NCBI GenBank assembly: GCA_036271875.1
Contig: DATAZU010000011.1
Span: 1-64,000, forward strand
Source of the DNA: Galbitalea sp036271875
Lineage (GTDB): Bacteria; Actinomycetota; Actinomycetes; Actinomycetales; Microbacteriaceae
Direction of reading: 5' to 3'
DNA: 64,000 nt
This document shows positions 33,365 to 42,437 of this stretch, piece after piece; position 1 is the first letter of the stretch, and each line of letters begins with the position of its first letter. A model generated the notes under the pieces. The model did not search any database. It saw only the letters and a list, made by a program, of their open reading frames with translations, and was not told the DNA's origin. The position numbers and the translations under genes were made by a program.

Positions 33365-34321
33365 CTAACCGAGCGCGGGGAGCAAGAAGTCCCAGACCAG
33401 ATCGAGCTCGCCCTGCATGTCGGTGAGCTTCGCGGTCATCGTGACGACCGTTTCGAGTTCGGGCAGGACGACGCAGAGCTGGCCGTCCTTGCCATCGGCC
33501 CGATACGCACCGTGCCGACACCGCCAGAACAGGTAGCCGTAGCCCTGGGTCCAGTCCGGTCTCCCGGGCTCAGCATCGCTCGCCACCTGAAGACTCGTCG
33601 CTGCCGTCACCCACTCAGCCGGAACGACTTGCACGTCGTTCCACACTCCGTGCTGCAAGTACAGCTGGCCGAAGCTCGCGACATCTTCGGTCGTTGCCGA
33701 GAGTCCCCATCCGCCGGCATCGATGCCCTGAGGGGAGGTCTGCCAGGTAAGGTTCCGCAGGCCGAGTGGCGCGAGCACTCGCGGGGTCAGATACGCGATC
33801 AGGCGCTCGCCCGTATGCCGCTGCACGATCGCGGAGAGCAGGTAGGGCGCGCCGCTGTTGTACACAAACCTCGATCCCGGTGCGAACGGAACGGGCTCGG
33901 CGAGGATCCTGCGCGCCCAGTTCGTCGCCAGCACTCGGTCGTCATCGGGAAGCGATTCGGTTTCATGCCCCGTCGACATCGTGAGCAGATGGCGCACCGT
34001 CATCGCAGCGAGGTGATCACCGACGAGTTCTGGCACATCCTCGACGAGCAGGTCCACGACGCGGTCATCGAGCGTGAAACGTTCCTCATGGATGGCCAGT
34101 CCGACCGCGGTTGAGGTGAAGCTCTTACTGATCGACCACAGCGGATGCGGGGTTGTCGGTGACGCCGGCGGCCACCAACGTTCGACGATGACTCGACCGT
34201 GTCGCAGCACCATCACGCTGTCGACTTCGCCGAATCGGCCGGCCGCGTCGACAAACCCGGCAAGGCCAGCGGCCGAGACGCCTTCGGCCTCTGGCGAGCT
34301 TCGAGGAAGATTTAGTGTCAC
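33365..34321 (-). CDS. Serine hydrolase of the beta-lactamase/class C family
   Basis: The 318-residue penicillin-binding-protein-like hydrolase has the nucleophile motif S63-I-S-K66, the Y154-N155-S156 motif, and a Gly-rich element ADGKDGQL at the third-motif position. No signal peptide is visible, so a cytoplasmic esterase or beta-lactam-like amide hydrolase role is more likely than a cell-wall one. Substrate unknown. It is divergent from the aldo/keto reductase at 34371. Confidence 0.85.
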   Translation of the reverse strand: MTLNLPRSSPEAEGVSAAGLAGFVDAAGRFGEVDSVMVLRHGRVIVERWWPPASPTTPHPLWSISKSFTSTAVGLAIHEERFTLDDRVVDLLVEDVPELVGDHLAAMTVRHLLTMSTGHETESLPDDDRVLATNWARRILAEPVPFAPGSRFVYNSGAPYLLSAIVQRHTGERLIAYLTPRVLAPLGLRNLTWQTSPQGIDAGGWGLSATTEDVASFGQLYLQHGVWNDVQVVPAEWVTAATSLQVASDAEPGRPDWTQGYGYLFWRCRHGAYRADGKDGQLCVVLPELETVVTMTAKLTDMQGELDLVWDFLLPALG

Positions 34322-34370
34322 AACTCTCCAGCGTAGATCGGGTTCGTCGCGGGCGCGCTAGCGTTGGGAC

Positions 34371-35210
34371 ATGACCTCTGTGCCGCTCATCCAGCTCAAC
34401 AACGGCGTCGAAATTCCGCAGCTCGGATTCGGAACCTTCCAGATTCCGCCCGAGGAAACGAAGGCGGCAACGCTGGCCGCGCTGGCGGTGGGCTATCGTC
34501 ACATCGACACGGCAGAGCTCTATCGCAACGAGCTGGAGGTTGGCGAAGCGGTTCGCGAGTCGGGCATTGCGCGCGAGAACGTCTTCGTCACGAGCAAGCT
34601 CAGCAATGCCTTCCACGACCCGGATGCGGCGATGACGGCCTTCGACAACACCCTGAAGACGCTCGACCTCGAGTATCTCGACCTGTTCCTCATCCACTGG
34701 CCGATGCCGGCGGTCGGTGACTTCGTCGACACCTGGAAGGCCATGGAGCAGATGTACGCGGGCGGCAGGGTGCGCGCGATCGGTGTTTCCAACTTCCAGC
34801 CGCCGCACATCCGTCGCATCCTTGACTCGGCGGACATCATCCCCGCCGTGAACCAGATCGAGGCGCATCCATACCTGGTCCAGGACGACGTGCGCGGGTA
34901 CAACTTCGACAACGGCATCGTGACCGAGGCGTGGGCGCCGCTTGCAAAGGGTCGGGTGCTGGTCGACCCGGTCGTCGTCGCCCTGGCGGAGCGACTCGGG
35001 AAGACGCCGGCGCAGGTTGTCCTGCGCTGGCACATCCAGCGGGGTGACGTGGTGTTTCCCAAGTCGGTGACGAAGGAACGTGTCGCCGAGAACTTCGCGA
35101 TCTTTGACTTCGAACTCACCGAGACCGATCTCGCGGCGCTCAGCGCGCTTAACCGCGACGAGCGCACCGGGCCGGACCCGGACCAGAACAACCGGATTCC
35201 CGCGCCCTAG
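34371..35210 (+). CDS. Aldo/keto reductase
   Basis: The 279-residue NADPH-dependent TIM-barrel reductase is of the 2,5-diketo-gluconate-reductase type. The catalytic tetrad D46, Y51, K76, H109 is complete (DTAELY, TSK, LIHW), and the cofactor-binding PKSVTKERVAENF is present near residue 232. It reduces small aldehydes or ketones in the cytoplasm. Start ATG 34371. It ends three bases before the convergent NUDIX gene. Confidence 0.93.
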   Translation: MTSVPLIQLNNGVEIPQLGFGTFQIPPEETKAATLAALAVGYRHIDTAELYRNELEVGEAVRESGIARENVFVTSKLSNAFHDPDAAMTAFDNTLKTLDLEYLDLFLIHWPMPAVGDFVDTWKAMEQMYAGGRVRAIGVSNFQPPHIRRILDSADIIPAVNQIEAHPYLVQDDVRGYNFDNGIVTEAWAPLAKGRVLVDPVVVALAERLGKTPAQVVLRWHIQRGDVVFPKSVTKERVAENFAIFDFELTETDLAALSALNRDERTGPDPDQNNRIPAP

Positions 35211-35213
35211 CCT

Positions 35214-35687
35214 CTAACCCACGCGCTGCTCGAGCGCATCCAGAAGGGACAACTGTCCTTTGACGATGCGGATGCGGGCGTCGTCGAGCGACATCCACTC
35301 CGCCCGGTCGATCTCGGGGAACTGCTGAATGCGTCCCGATCGCGGTGGCCACTCTGCGTCGAACGTGTTGCTGCGTATTTCGGCGACCTCGAAGTCGGAC
35401 TCGGCGGCGAACGCGGTCACGACCTTACCGGAGGACTGCCGGAAGTCGCCAAGACTCACGTAGGGGAGCCGGGGTGCCGGAACGCCAACTTCCTCACCGA
35501 ATTCGCGGAGAGCGGCAGTGAGGGCATCCTCATCCTCGGTGTACTCGCCCTTTGGGATTGACCAGGCGGCGGCATCCTTCTTGGCCCAGAACGGGCCGCC
35601 CATGTGGGCGATCCAGACTTCAAGCGCCGGGAGGGTCGACTCGGGCACGCGTCGCCAGAGCAGGATGCCCGCGCTGCGCACCGCCAT
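35214..35687 (-). CDS. NUDIX hydrolase
   Basis: The 157-residue protein has a perfect NUDIX box from G47 to V69: G-x5-E53-x7-R61-E62-x-x-E65-E66-x-G68. The N-terminal MAVRSAGILLWRRVPES and HMGGPFWAKKDAAAWSIPKGE resemble MTH1/diadenosine-polyphosphate-type enzymes. It hydrolyses a nucleoside diphosphate derivative; which one is unknown. The ATG at 35687 is the first that fits the fold; 11 bases separate it from the stop of the upstream MFS gene, so the two are probably co-transcribed. Confidence 0.9.
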   Translation of the reverse strand: MAVRSAGILLWRRVPESTLPALEVWIAHMGGPFWAKKDAAAWSIPKGEYTEDEDALTAALREFGEEVGVPAPRLPYVSLGDFRQSSGKVVTAFAAESDFEVAEIRSNTFDAEWPPRSGRIQQFPEIDRAEWMSLDDARIRIVKGQLSLLDALEQRVG

Positions 35688-35698
35688 CGGGACCGCTC

Positions 35699-37210
35699 CT
35701 AGTGCGCCGTGTGCGGCTGGTCGTTTGTCACTGCCGGTGGACGCACGAAGAATGCTGCCGGGATGGCAAGCAGCGAAATGATCGCCGCGGTGAAGAACGA
35801 CCAGTGGATGCCAATCGCGGTGGATCCCACGGTGGCGAGACCCGTCGATGAATTGAACACCTGGTGCGACGAGAGGATCGTGACAAGCAGCGCCGTGCCC
35901 GCCGCCCCGGCGACCTGCTGGACCGTTCCGACCGTCGCGCTTCCGTGCGAATAGAGGCTCTCGGGCAGGCTGCCGAGGCTCGCAGTGAAGATCGGAGTGA
36001 ACAGCAACGCGAGCGCGATGCTCAGCACCAGGTACGCGATGAAGACCAACCAGACGTTCGTCTCGGAGTCGAAGGTGGTCATCCACCAGAACGTCAGGCT
36101 CGTGAGCACGGCGCCCGTGGTGAGCAGCGCCGTCGGTCCGTACTTGTCGTAGAAGCGCCCGACGAACGGGGCAAGGAAGCCCATGAGCAGGCCACCGGGA
36201 AGCAACAGTAGCCCCGTGTTGATGGGGCTAAGTCCGAGCACGGTTTCGAGATAGATCGGCAGCACGATGATCGTGCCGAAGAACGCCATCATGCTGACGA
36301 CGAGCATGAGAATCGAAAAGGTGAAGGTCGGCGACTTGAACGTGCGAAGGTCGAGCAGGGCGCCGTCTCGCTTCTGCAGCGGAAGCTGGCGAAGAACGAA
36401 CAGGATGATGCCAACGATGCCGACTACGAGGGGAATCCAGCCCTGAAACAGAATCGTGTCTGCCGCTGCGGTGCCCAGATTACTGATGCCGTAGACGAGG
36501 CCACCGAAGCCGAATGCTGACAGGATCACGGACGGCACATCGAACTTGGTCTTCTTGGGTACCGTCACGTTCTTGACCCGGATGCCGCCGATGATGAGCG
36601 CCGCGAGCGCGATCGGCAGGACGAGGATGAACAACCACTGCCACGCGTGCAGGGAGTTGATGATGACGCCGGAAATCGAGGGTCCGATCGCGGGAGCAAC
36701 CGAGATCACGATCGAGATATTGCCCATCGTCCGACCGCGTGTTGCCGGCGGCACGAGCTCCATGACGGTCGTGATGAGCAGCGGGAACATGATCGCGGTT
36801 CCGCAGGCCTGGACGACGCGTGCGACCAGCAGCACATCGAAGTTCGGCGCGAGGATCGCGATGAGCGTTCCCGCGCTGAAGAATGACATGGCCGCGATGA
36901 AGATCGGCTTCGTGTTGAACCGCTGAAGCAGGAATCCGGTGATCGGGATAACCACCGCCATCGTCAACATGAATGCGGCGCTCAGCCACTGGCCCGCGCT
37001 GGCGTCGATGCTCAGCTGCTTCAGGAACTGGGGCAGGGCAACGCCGATGATCGTCTCGTTCAGGATGACGACGAAGGTCGACACCATGAGGATGCCGATG
37101 ACGAGGCGATTGCGCGCGGCCGTGTCGGGGACAGCCGCCGTGTTCACTTCGGCATCCACCGGATCCGTCGCGATCACGGGGTTTGATGTGATCTGGGTGG
37201 TGTCTGGCAT
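35699..37210 (-). CDS. MFS transporter, DHA2 multidrug type
   Basis: The 503-residue protein has about 14 helices of the drug:H+ antiporter-2 family, with NRLVIGILMVSTFVVILNETIIGVALPQF in the first helix and APAIGPSISGVIIN at motif C. The second half repeats the pattern with loops RFYDKYGP and LLTTGAVLTSL. It probably exports a drug or metabolite. The ATG at 37210 removes a TTG four codons upstream. The NUDIX gene follows on the same strand. Confidence 0.9.
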   Translation of the reverse strand: MPDTTQITSNPVIATDPVDAEVNTAAVPDTAARNRLVIGILMVSTFVVILNETIIGVALPQFLKQLSIDASAGQWLSAAFMLTMAVVIPITGFLLQRFNTKPIFIAAMSFFSAGTLIAILAPNFDVLLVARVVQACGTAIMFPLLITTVMELVPPATRGRTMGNISIVISVAPAIGPSISGVIINSLHAWQWLFILVLPIALAALIIGGIRVKNVTVPKKTKFDVPSVILSAFGFGGLVYGISNLGTAAADTILFQGWIPLVVGIVGIILFVLRQLPLQKRDGALLDLRTFKSPTFTFSILMLVVSMMAFFGTIIVLPIYLETVLGLSPINTGLLLLPGGLLMGFLAPFVGRFYDKYGPTALLTTGAVLTSLTFWWMTTFDSETNVWLVFIAYLVLSIALALLFTPIFTASLGSLPESLYSHGSATVGTVQQVAGAAGTALLVTILSSHQVFNSSTGLATVGSTAIGIHWSFFTAAIISLLAIPAAFFVRPPAVTNDQPHTAH

Positions 37211-37365
37211 GGAGGTCCCCAAGAAGAAAGGTGGTGGAATTTGTGATTCGAGAGGCCGCGGCGGTGAGGCGTGCTGACTACAGCGTTTTCCCAGTCTTCA
37301 CTATTCCCCTGACATTCGGGTTTCTCGGGTGTAAACGGCGAACGGTGCGCGACCCCTGAGAAGCA

Positions 37366-38616
37366 CTAAGGCGGATAGATGAACCAGAGAACCGCGATCA
37401 CGAAGGGCTGGAGCACCACGAACACCGCGAGAAGGATCCGCGGTAGCCGCGGTGACCTCGTCAGGAGCGGGGTTCCGAGGAGCGGCGAGAGCGGCAGGAG
37501 CAGCCGCACGATGCTCTGTTGTGGCAGGAACACCGCGACAAGGTACGCGCCGTAGCTGCCCGTGAACGCGAGTAGTTCGTCGCCGAGTACCCGCATTGAG
37601 CGCCTCGTCAACCAGACCACGAAGCCGGCGATGAGTGCGAGCACTATCGCGACGCCGACAAACCCGAGGTAGCGATAGAACAGGTCGAACCACGGAGCGA
37701 ACGGAACGAAGTTAATCCGGCCGACCCATCCCGTCCACCAGGACAGTTCGGTGTCGAAATACGCACTCTTGTTGCCCGTGACGCTGTCGGCAATGATCGG
37801 CCACGCGAAACCGGCGATGGCAAGGCTGAGGCCCGCCATGATCATCCTCACCCGCTCGCCGGGTGGCACCGGCTCGTGCCGGGCGAGTTGTGCAATGAGC
37901 AGGATGCCGAGGGTCGCAGCCAGGGACAGCTCACCCGGGCGGGTGAACGCCGCGACGACGCCGAACGGGATGGCGAGCAGGTAGTGCCGGGAAAGAATGA
38001 AGAGCAGGCTCGCGAACAGCAGGGCCAGAAAGAGGCTCTCGGCATAGGCGGTCTCGAACAGAAACGTCATCGGACCGGCGCAGAAGAGTGCGGCCGCCCA
38101 GACGGCGCGGTGTTCGCCGATTCGCCCCGCGAGAAGCCGATGCAGCAGCACGGTGGCGAGCGCCCCGAGAACCAGTGACAACAGCACGCCCGCCGGCGCG
38201 AAACCGAGGCCGGTGCTGAGCATCAGGCCGCGCACGAGCCACGGATAGATCGGCAGGAACGCCCATGCGTTCGAGATGACGTGACCGTGAGCGTCGAGCG
38301 GGAGCTGGTTCGGATAGCCGTGCAGCGCGATCTGCTTGTAGTACTGACCGTCCCATCCGGCCAGAAAGGTCAGAAACGTCGGATGCTCGGGGGCGAAGTT
38401 CGCATACGGCAGGTGAAGAAGGGGTGCGAGCACGAAGACCAGAGCCAGAAAGGCGATCGAGGCGATCCTCGATGCCGCGTAGATCAGCAGCAGGCGAACG
38501 CGGACCGGCATCCGGCGCCACACCCGACCGGGTGGTGGCAGGACGGCGTCGCTCAGCGGGGCCTGAGCGGGCTGGGCCGTCACCGATCCGGCCGGCGAAA
38601 GGGCAGCGCGACTCAT
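37366..38616 (-). CDS. PIG-V/mannosyltransferase-like polytopic membrane protein
   Basis: The 416-residue membrane protein has about ten helices. The AGWDGQYYKQIALHGYPNQ loop after the first helix has the W-D-x-x-x-Y signature of PIG-V-like and other GT-C mannosyltransferases, in which the Asp is catalytic. FETAYAESLFLALLFASLLF, with an A-Y-x-E pattern, follows in a later helix, as in the family. It would use a polyprenyl-linked sugar on the outer side of the membrane. The start at 38616 (MSRAALSPAG) was chosen because the upstream frame is not protein-like. Confidence 0.82.
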   Translation of the reverse strand: MSRAALSPAGSVTAQPAQAPLSDAVLPPPGRVWRRMPVRVRLLLIYAASRIASIAFLALVFVLAPLLHLPYANFAPEHPTFLTFLAGWDGQYYKQIALHGYPNQLPLDAHGHVISNAWAFLPIYPWLVRGLMLSTGLGFAPAGVLLSLVLGALATVLLHRLLAGRIGEHRAVWAAALFCAGPMTFLFETAYAESLFLALLFASLLFILSRHYLLAIPFGVVAAFTRPGELSLAATLGILLIAQLARHEPVPPGERVRMIMAGLSLAIAGFAWPIIADSVTGNKSAYFDTELSWWTGWVGRINFVPFAPWFDLFYRYLGFVGVAIVLALIAGFVVWLTRRSMRVLGDELLAFTGSYGAYLVAVFLPQQSIVRLLLPLSPLLGTPLLTRSPRLPRILLAVFVVLQPFVIAVLWFIYPP

Positions 38617-38666
38617 TCGGGAGTGCACAGTCGATATTTGCACAGGTTCAGACAAGACTTGGTGTG

Positions 38667-39575
38667 ATGACAAACACCGACCGTGCCCTGCTGATTCTCG
38701 CCGACGATCATCGTGACAGCCTCGAAAAGGAACTGTACAAACTCGCCGCACCGCCAACGCCGGAGCAGGCTGCCCGAATCCGGGCAGACAAAATGCTCGT
38801 TTACCAGGCTCTCGTGCAGGCGACCGCGCAGCTGCCTGAGGCCGCGCAGCCGGGCATCCTGGTTGATGAGGAGTACGGGGCGGATGTCGCAAAGCTCGCG
38901 CAGGCCTCGAACGGCCTCGTCAACCTGTCGATGCCGATCGAGGCGAGCGGCAAGGATTGGTTCGAGTTCGCCTACGGCGACGACTGGCGGGTGCACGCAG
39001 ATCACTTCGCGACGGATCATGCCAAGGTGCTCATCCGGGATAACCCGGCGCTCCCGGCGGCCGACCGGCTGCAGCAGGCCGAGCGGTTGAAAATCGTGTC
39101 GCTGTGGGCGGCGGAGACGGACCACAACCTGATCATCGAACTGCTCGTGCCGGCGACGGATGACGACCTGAAGTCCGTCGGGGGCGAGAAGCAGCGCTAC
39201 GACGACGAGTTGCGGCCGAAGCTCACGCTGTCGGTGATCGAGTTCCTGCAGGATCACGGCGCCGACCCGGCACTGTGGAAGGTCGAGGGGATGGATCGAT
39301 CGGAGGATGCTGCCGCCGTCGCGGACATCGCGAAGCGGGATGGCCGAACCGCGGAGTGCATCGTGCTCGGGCGGCATTCATCCCGGGACGACCTCGACCG
39401 CTGGCTCGAGGTGGCCGCTCCGCTGCCCGGGTACGTCGGATTTGCGATCGGTCGAAGCATTTGGTGGGACCCGCTGACCGATCACCTCGCTGGCACGATT
39501 GATGCTGACACCGCGCGCAACCAGATCGCCGCGAACTATCTCGGCTACGCGAACGACTACCTGGCGGCCCGCTAG
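38667..39575 (+). CDS. DUF2090 aldolase-like TIM-barrel protein
   Basis: The 302-residue protein starts MTNTDRALLILADDHRDSL and ends with the DUF2090/class I aldolase pattern: IIELLVPATDDDLKSVGGEKQRYD, DPALWKVEGMD with the candidate Schiff-base Lys, ECIVLGRH and GYVGFAIGRSIWWDPL. DUF2090 is the C-terminal domain of some IolC/5-dehydro-2-deoxygluconokinase fusions; here it stands alone. An aldolase role on a sugar-acid phosphate is plausible. The ATG at 38667 (after a GTG) is divergent from the PIG-V-like gene. Confidence 0.85.
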   Translation: MTNTDRALLILADDHRDSLEKELYKLAAPPTPEQAARIRADKMLVYQALVQATAQLPEAAQPGILVDEEYGADVAKLAQASNGLVNLSMPIEASGKDWFEFAYGDDWRVHADHFATDHAKVLIRDNPALPAADRLQQAERLKIVSLWAAETDHNLIIELLVPATDDDLKSVGGEKQRYDDELRPKLTLSVIEFLQDHGADPALWKVEGMDRSEDAAAVADIAKRDGRTAECIVLGRHSSRDDLDRWLEVAAPLPGYVGFAIGRSIWWDPLTDHLAGTIDADTARNQIAANYLGYANDYLAAR

Positions 39576-39594
39576 CGCTCGGTCCGACGAGCGG

Positions 39595-40035
39595 CTAAGT
39601 CCAGATCCGCGGGGTGCCGGTCATGACGCGCGGCTCCTCGTAGAGATAGCTGTCGTCGAGCGGATCGAGTTGATACGGAACGATGACCGTCAGGCTGTAG
39701 CCGTCCCGATGCTCGAGTCGCACCTCGATCGCATCCATCGCCTCCGCCGGGACCTCGACATCGGCCCCAATCGCGAGAGCGCGGATCGAGTCCCGGCGAT
39801 CACGGAATAGCCCGACGATTCCGTCGATGACCTCGACCGGATCCGGGGGAGTCGGCGTCACCGGCTGATCCAGCCCGATGAGCGCCAGTTCGCCGTCGGC
39901 CTTGATCGCCATCGGGAACGGGATGAAATCGCCGTTCAGGTCGAGAAAATTGCGAGCAGCCGCGACCGTGACCTCGGAGAGCCGATCGAAGTCGTCCTGG
40001 ATCTCTTCGGATGCGGTGTCACGCCAGTTGCTCAT
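39595..40035 (-). CDS. Hypothetical protein
   Basis: The 146-residue acidic cytoplasmic protein has no recognised motif. It starts MSNWRDTASEEIQDDFDRLSEV and contains DGELALIGLDQP, IDGIVGLFRDRR and DAIEVRLEHRDGYSLTVIVPY, a pattern of mixed strands and helices. It lies convergent to the DUF2090 gene with 19 bases between. The strand-rich C-terminal half could be a small binding domain; that is a guess. Confidence 0.6.
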   Translation of the reverse strand: MSNWRDTASEEIQDDFDRLSEVTVAAARNFLDLNGDFIPFPMAIKADGELALIGLDQPVTPTPPDPVEVIDGIVGLFRDRRDSIRALAIGADVEVPAEAMDAIEVRLEHRDGYSLTVIVPYQLDPLDDSYLYEEPRVMTGTPRIWT

Positions 40036-40053
40036 CGGTCAACGGTATCGCGC

Positions 40054-40082
40054 TTGACTCGGAGTCTCCGCGTTCGTATATT
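40054..40082 (+). promoter_or_regulatory. Sigma-A-type promoter of ArsR-AHSA1 operon
   Basis: TTGACT (40054-40059) and TATATT (40077-40082) are separated by 17 bases, close to the housekeeping consensus. The expected start of transcription falls at the left arm of the operator at 40087. Confidence 0.75.
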
Positions 40083-40086
40083 TGGA

Positions 40087-40108
40087 TGATCAACTAATCA
40101 GTTGATCA
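40087..40108. promoter_or_regulatory. Perfect ArsR-type operator
   Basis: TGATCAACT (40087-40095), AATC, AGTTGATCA (40100-40108) form a perfect nine-base inverted repeat located directly downstream of the -10 element and 16 bases before the regulator start. This is the layout of an autorepressing ArsR-type promoter. Confidence 0.8.
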
Positions 40109-40123
40109 AGCGAAGGGTTGATC

Positions 40124-40474
40124 GTGTCGACTGAATCGGTTGCCGACGCGTCGCTCGATCGGGCGTTTCTGGCGCTTGCGGATCCGGTGCGTCGAGCGCT
40201 CATTGCCCGGCTATCGCGCGGGGCTGCGACCGTGAACGAGCTGGCAGAACCGTTCGCGATGACCAAGCAGGGCGTGTCGAAGCACATCCAGGTGCTCGAG
40301 ACCGCCGGGCTCATCACGCGATCACGCAACGGCCAGCAGCGTCCGTGCCACCTTGATCCGGTCGCCCTCGAGGCACTCACGGCCTGGATCGACACCTATC
40401 GCCTGGAGGCCGAGAGCCGGTTCAGACAGCTTGATGCACTACTGAAGATCAATGAAGAAGGAGATAAACAATGA
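40124..40474 (+). CDS. ArsR-family regulator
   Basis: The 116-residue winged-helix repressor has the recognition region VNELAEPFAMTKQGVSKHIQVLETAGLI typical of the ArsR group that pairs with AHSA1/SRPBCC genes; no metal-binding cysteines are present. The GTG at 40124 was chosen because AAGGG lies about seven bases upstream and the in-frame TTG two codons earlier has none. It overlaps the AHSA1 gene by four bases (ATGA), and a perfect dyad upstream suggests autorepression. Confidence 0.92.
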   Translation: MSTESVADASLDRAFLALADPVRRALIARLSRGAATVNELAEPFAMTKQGVSKHIQVLETAGLITRSRNGQQRPCHLDPVALEALTAWIDTYRLEAESRFRQLDALLKINEEGDKQ

Positions 40475-40941
40475 CAAACGCAACCACCATCATCGCGAAC
40501 CCCGGCGAACTCTGGGTCGACATAGACCGCGTGATCGATGCACCCGTGGACCGCGTGTTCGCGGCATACACGGAACAGGGTCTGATCTCGAAATGGCTTG
40601 GTCCGCGCGGCTACGTCATGGACGTCACCGCCTTTGATCCTCGCGACGGTGGGGAGTGGGCGTTCACGCACATCACTCCCACCGGGGGCCGATTTGGATT
40701 CCGCGGCACATTCCACACGGTCAAGACCAATGAGCGCATCATCCAGACATTTGAATACCTGGGGGCGGAAGGGCATGTCAGTCTCGAGTCGCTGGTGTTT
40801 GAGGATCTCGGTGACAAGACCGAACTGCACGGACACGCGGTCTACCAGTCGGTCGAGGATCGTGACGCGATGATCAACAACGGCATGGAACGCGGCGTGG
40901 TCGAAGGCTTCGAGCAGCTCGATGAAGTACTCGCGAGCTAG
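40471..40941 (+). CDS. AHSA1/SRPBCC-domain protein
   Basis: The 156-residue protein of the activator of Hsp90 ATPase homologue-1-like (SRPBCC) fold has VDIDRVIDAPVDRVFAAYTEQGLISKWLGPRGY at the start and GGEWAFTHITPTGGRFGFRG in the middle. The hydrophobic-ligand fold is typical, but the ligand is unknown. It overlaps the ArsR gene and shares its promoter. A related pair lies at 50037-50842. Confidence 0.9.
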   Translation: MTNATTIIANPGELWVDIDRVIDAPVDRVFAAYTEQGLISKWLGPRGYVMDVTAFDPRDGGEWAFTHITPTGGRFGFRGTFHTVKTNERIIQTFEYLGAEGHVSLESLVFEDLGDKTELHGHAVYQSVEDRDAMINNGMERGVVEGFEQLDEVLAS

Positions 40942-41981
40942 GAGCGCAGTTTTCGGTCGACGGCGCGCGGTGCCCATTTCGCGACCTCGAGCGAGCGCTC
41001 CTCGATAACGGCGACCGCTTCGTCGCCGGATGTCACCACGAAGACGACCTCGTCGAACCTGTCACCGAACAGCGCGCGCAGCACCGGGATGACCGGGTAC
41101 TGCGTGGTCCAGAACCCGTTGAGATCAAGAAACACCATCGGGCTCATGCCCTCACCGGGTGGCACGTAGTAGTTCTGGTTGGCGTCCTCGAAGATCTCCT
41201 GCAGCGTGCCGGAACTTCCGGGGGCGTAGATCGCTCCGTAGATCGCGAGCGTGAGCAGACCTTCCTCGCGGATCGAGTTCTCGAAGTACTTTGCGTGCTC
41301 GGTGGCGAACGGCGTCGCGGGCTCGTGACCGTACAGCCAGGTCGGGATGCCGATGGATACGCCAGCATCCTTCTCCGTTTCGGCGGCGAGCTGCATGGCC
41401 GGCAGCATCCACGCGTGCAGCGCTCGGAGGGCATCCGGATCGAATGCTCCGTCGACGACCAGATCGGTGCCGTGCGGAAACGGGAAGCGACTCACGTTCG
41501 GATCGGTCGCCATCCGGGTGAGCGCGGCGTCCAGCGCTACGCCGTCGCGGTTAGCGAATCGCGCGCCGAGGTGGGCAGCCTCCATCGCGCCTGGACCACC
41601 GCCGGACAGGATCGTGTAGTCCTTCTTCGACAGTTGCCACGCGATGTGAGCGATCGACTCGTAGCTGGCGCTGCCGCGGGCTTCGCCATGACCGCCGAGG
41701 ATCCCGACGGAACGAACACGTGCGACCCGCTCGGCGAGCGAATAGGAGATCGCCGCATCGTGCAGTGCCCGTCCATTCCCGATGCCGCGGGATCGCGAGA
41801 CCGGCTGCCCCTGGGCGAGCGTTGCAAGGTAGGTGCGGTAGTCGAGCGATCGCCCGACCGAGAGGTCATCATCCGGATCCCACGAATCGTAGAGCGCGGA
41901 CGGCAGGTACAGGTGGTCCGGGGGAGCCAGCACAAATCCCGAATCGGAAATACTGCGTTCGGCGTCTTCCTGCCCCGTCAT
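40938..41981 (-). CDS. LOG/SLOG-like Rossmann-fold protein
   Basis: The 347-residue protein has a Rossmann-like nucleotide-binding domain over about residues 85-320: SVGILGGHGEARGS at the first strand, YTILSGGGPGAMEAAHLGA with the phosphate-binding GGGPGAME, and YAPGSSGTLQEIFED in place of the PGGxGTxxE signature of LOG phosphoribohydrolases. The altered PGSSGT makes cytokinin-type chemistry less sure, and the protein is longer than typical LOG enzymes. It overlaps the convergent AHSA1 gene by four bases. Confidence 0.78.
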   Translation of the reverse strand: MTGQEDAERSISDSGFVLAPPDHLYLPSALYDSWDPDDDLSVGRSLDYRTYLATLAQGQPVSRSRGIGNGRALHDAAISYSLAERVARVRSVGILGGHGEARGSASYESIAHIAWQLSKKDYTILSGGGPGAMEAAHLGARFANRDGVALDAALTRMATDPNVSRFPFPHGTDLVVDGAFDPDALRALHAWMLPAMQLAAETEKDAGVSIGIPTWLYGHEPATPFATEHAKYFENSIREEGLLTLAIYGAIYAPGSSGTLQEIFEDANQNYYVPPGEGMSPMVFLDLNGFWTTQYPVIPVLRALFGDRFDEVVFVVTSGDEAVAVIEERSLEVAKWAPRAVDRKLRS

Positions 41982-42023
41982 GAGGAACAGGCTAGTGCCA
42001 GCGCGCGCCGTGCCAGCGCAACG

Positions 42024-42362
42024 TCAGGCGGGGAGATTCGCCGCCGACCACCTGATGAGCTGGTTGAGGGTTGGGACGAGCGCCTCCCCGGACGCGGTGA
42101 GTGCGTATCCCACGGTCACGGGCGGTCCGGCACTCACGGTTCGCAGAACAAGTCCCGCGCCGGAGAGTTCGCTGAGGCGCTCGGAGAGTACGGAGTCGCT
42201 GATCCCCGCTACCCCGCGGCGCAACTCTGAGAACGAGGCTGGGCCGTCCATCAGGGTACCGAGGATGACGCCGTTCCACCGCTTACCGATCAGGCTGAAG
42301 GCACGGACGAGGGCGCCGTCACAGGCACGGTCCCCGTGCTTCTGCTCTGGCTTCGTCGTCAT
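42024..42362 (-). CDS. HxlR-family regulator
   Basis: The 112-residue winged-helix protein has the HxlR signature: GALVRAFSLIGKRWNGVILGTLMDGPASFSELRRGVAGISDSVLSERLSELSGAGLV. The N-terminal Cys14 (RACDGA) could be a redox sensor, as in YodB/HypR. It is divergent from the nitroreductase gene, whose promoter region it probably controls. Confidence 0.9.
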   Translation of the reverse strand: MTTKPEQKHGDRACDGALVRAFSLIGKRWNGVILGTLMDGPASFSELRRGVAGISDSVLSERLSELSGAGLVLRTVSAGPPVTVGYALTASGEALVPTLNQLIRWSAANLPA

Positions 42363-42371
42363 TCGCCCAGT

Positions 42372-42386
42372 CTAGCAAGCTGCTAG
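42372..42386. promoter_or_regulatory. Inverted repeat in HxlR-nitroreductase intergenic region
   Basis: CTAGCA-AGC-TGCTAG is a perfect six-base dyad immediately before the regulator start. A second AT-rich stretch with two gttac half-sites (42398-42420) lies nearer the nitroreductase gene. It is the likeliest HxlR binding region. Confidence 0.5.
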
Positions 42387-42437
42387 TGTGGACGCTGTTA
42401 CTAGTTTTTTAGAAGTTACATCGAGGATGGAAGTACA

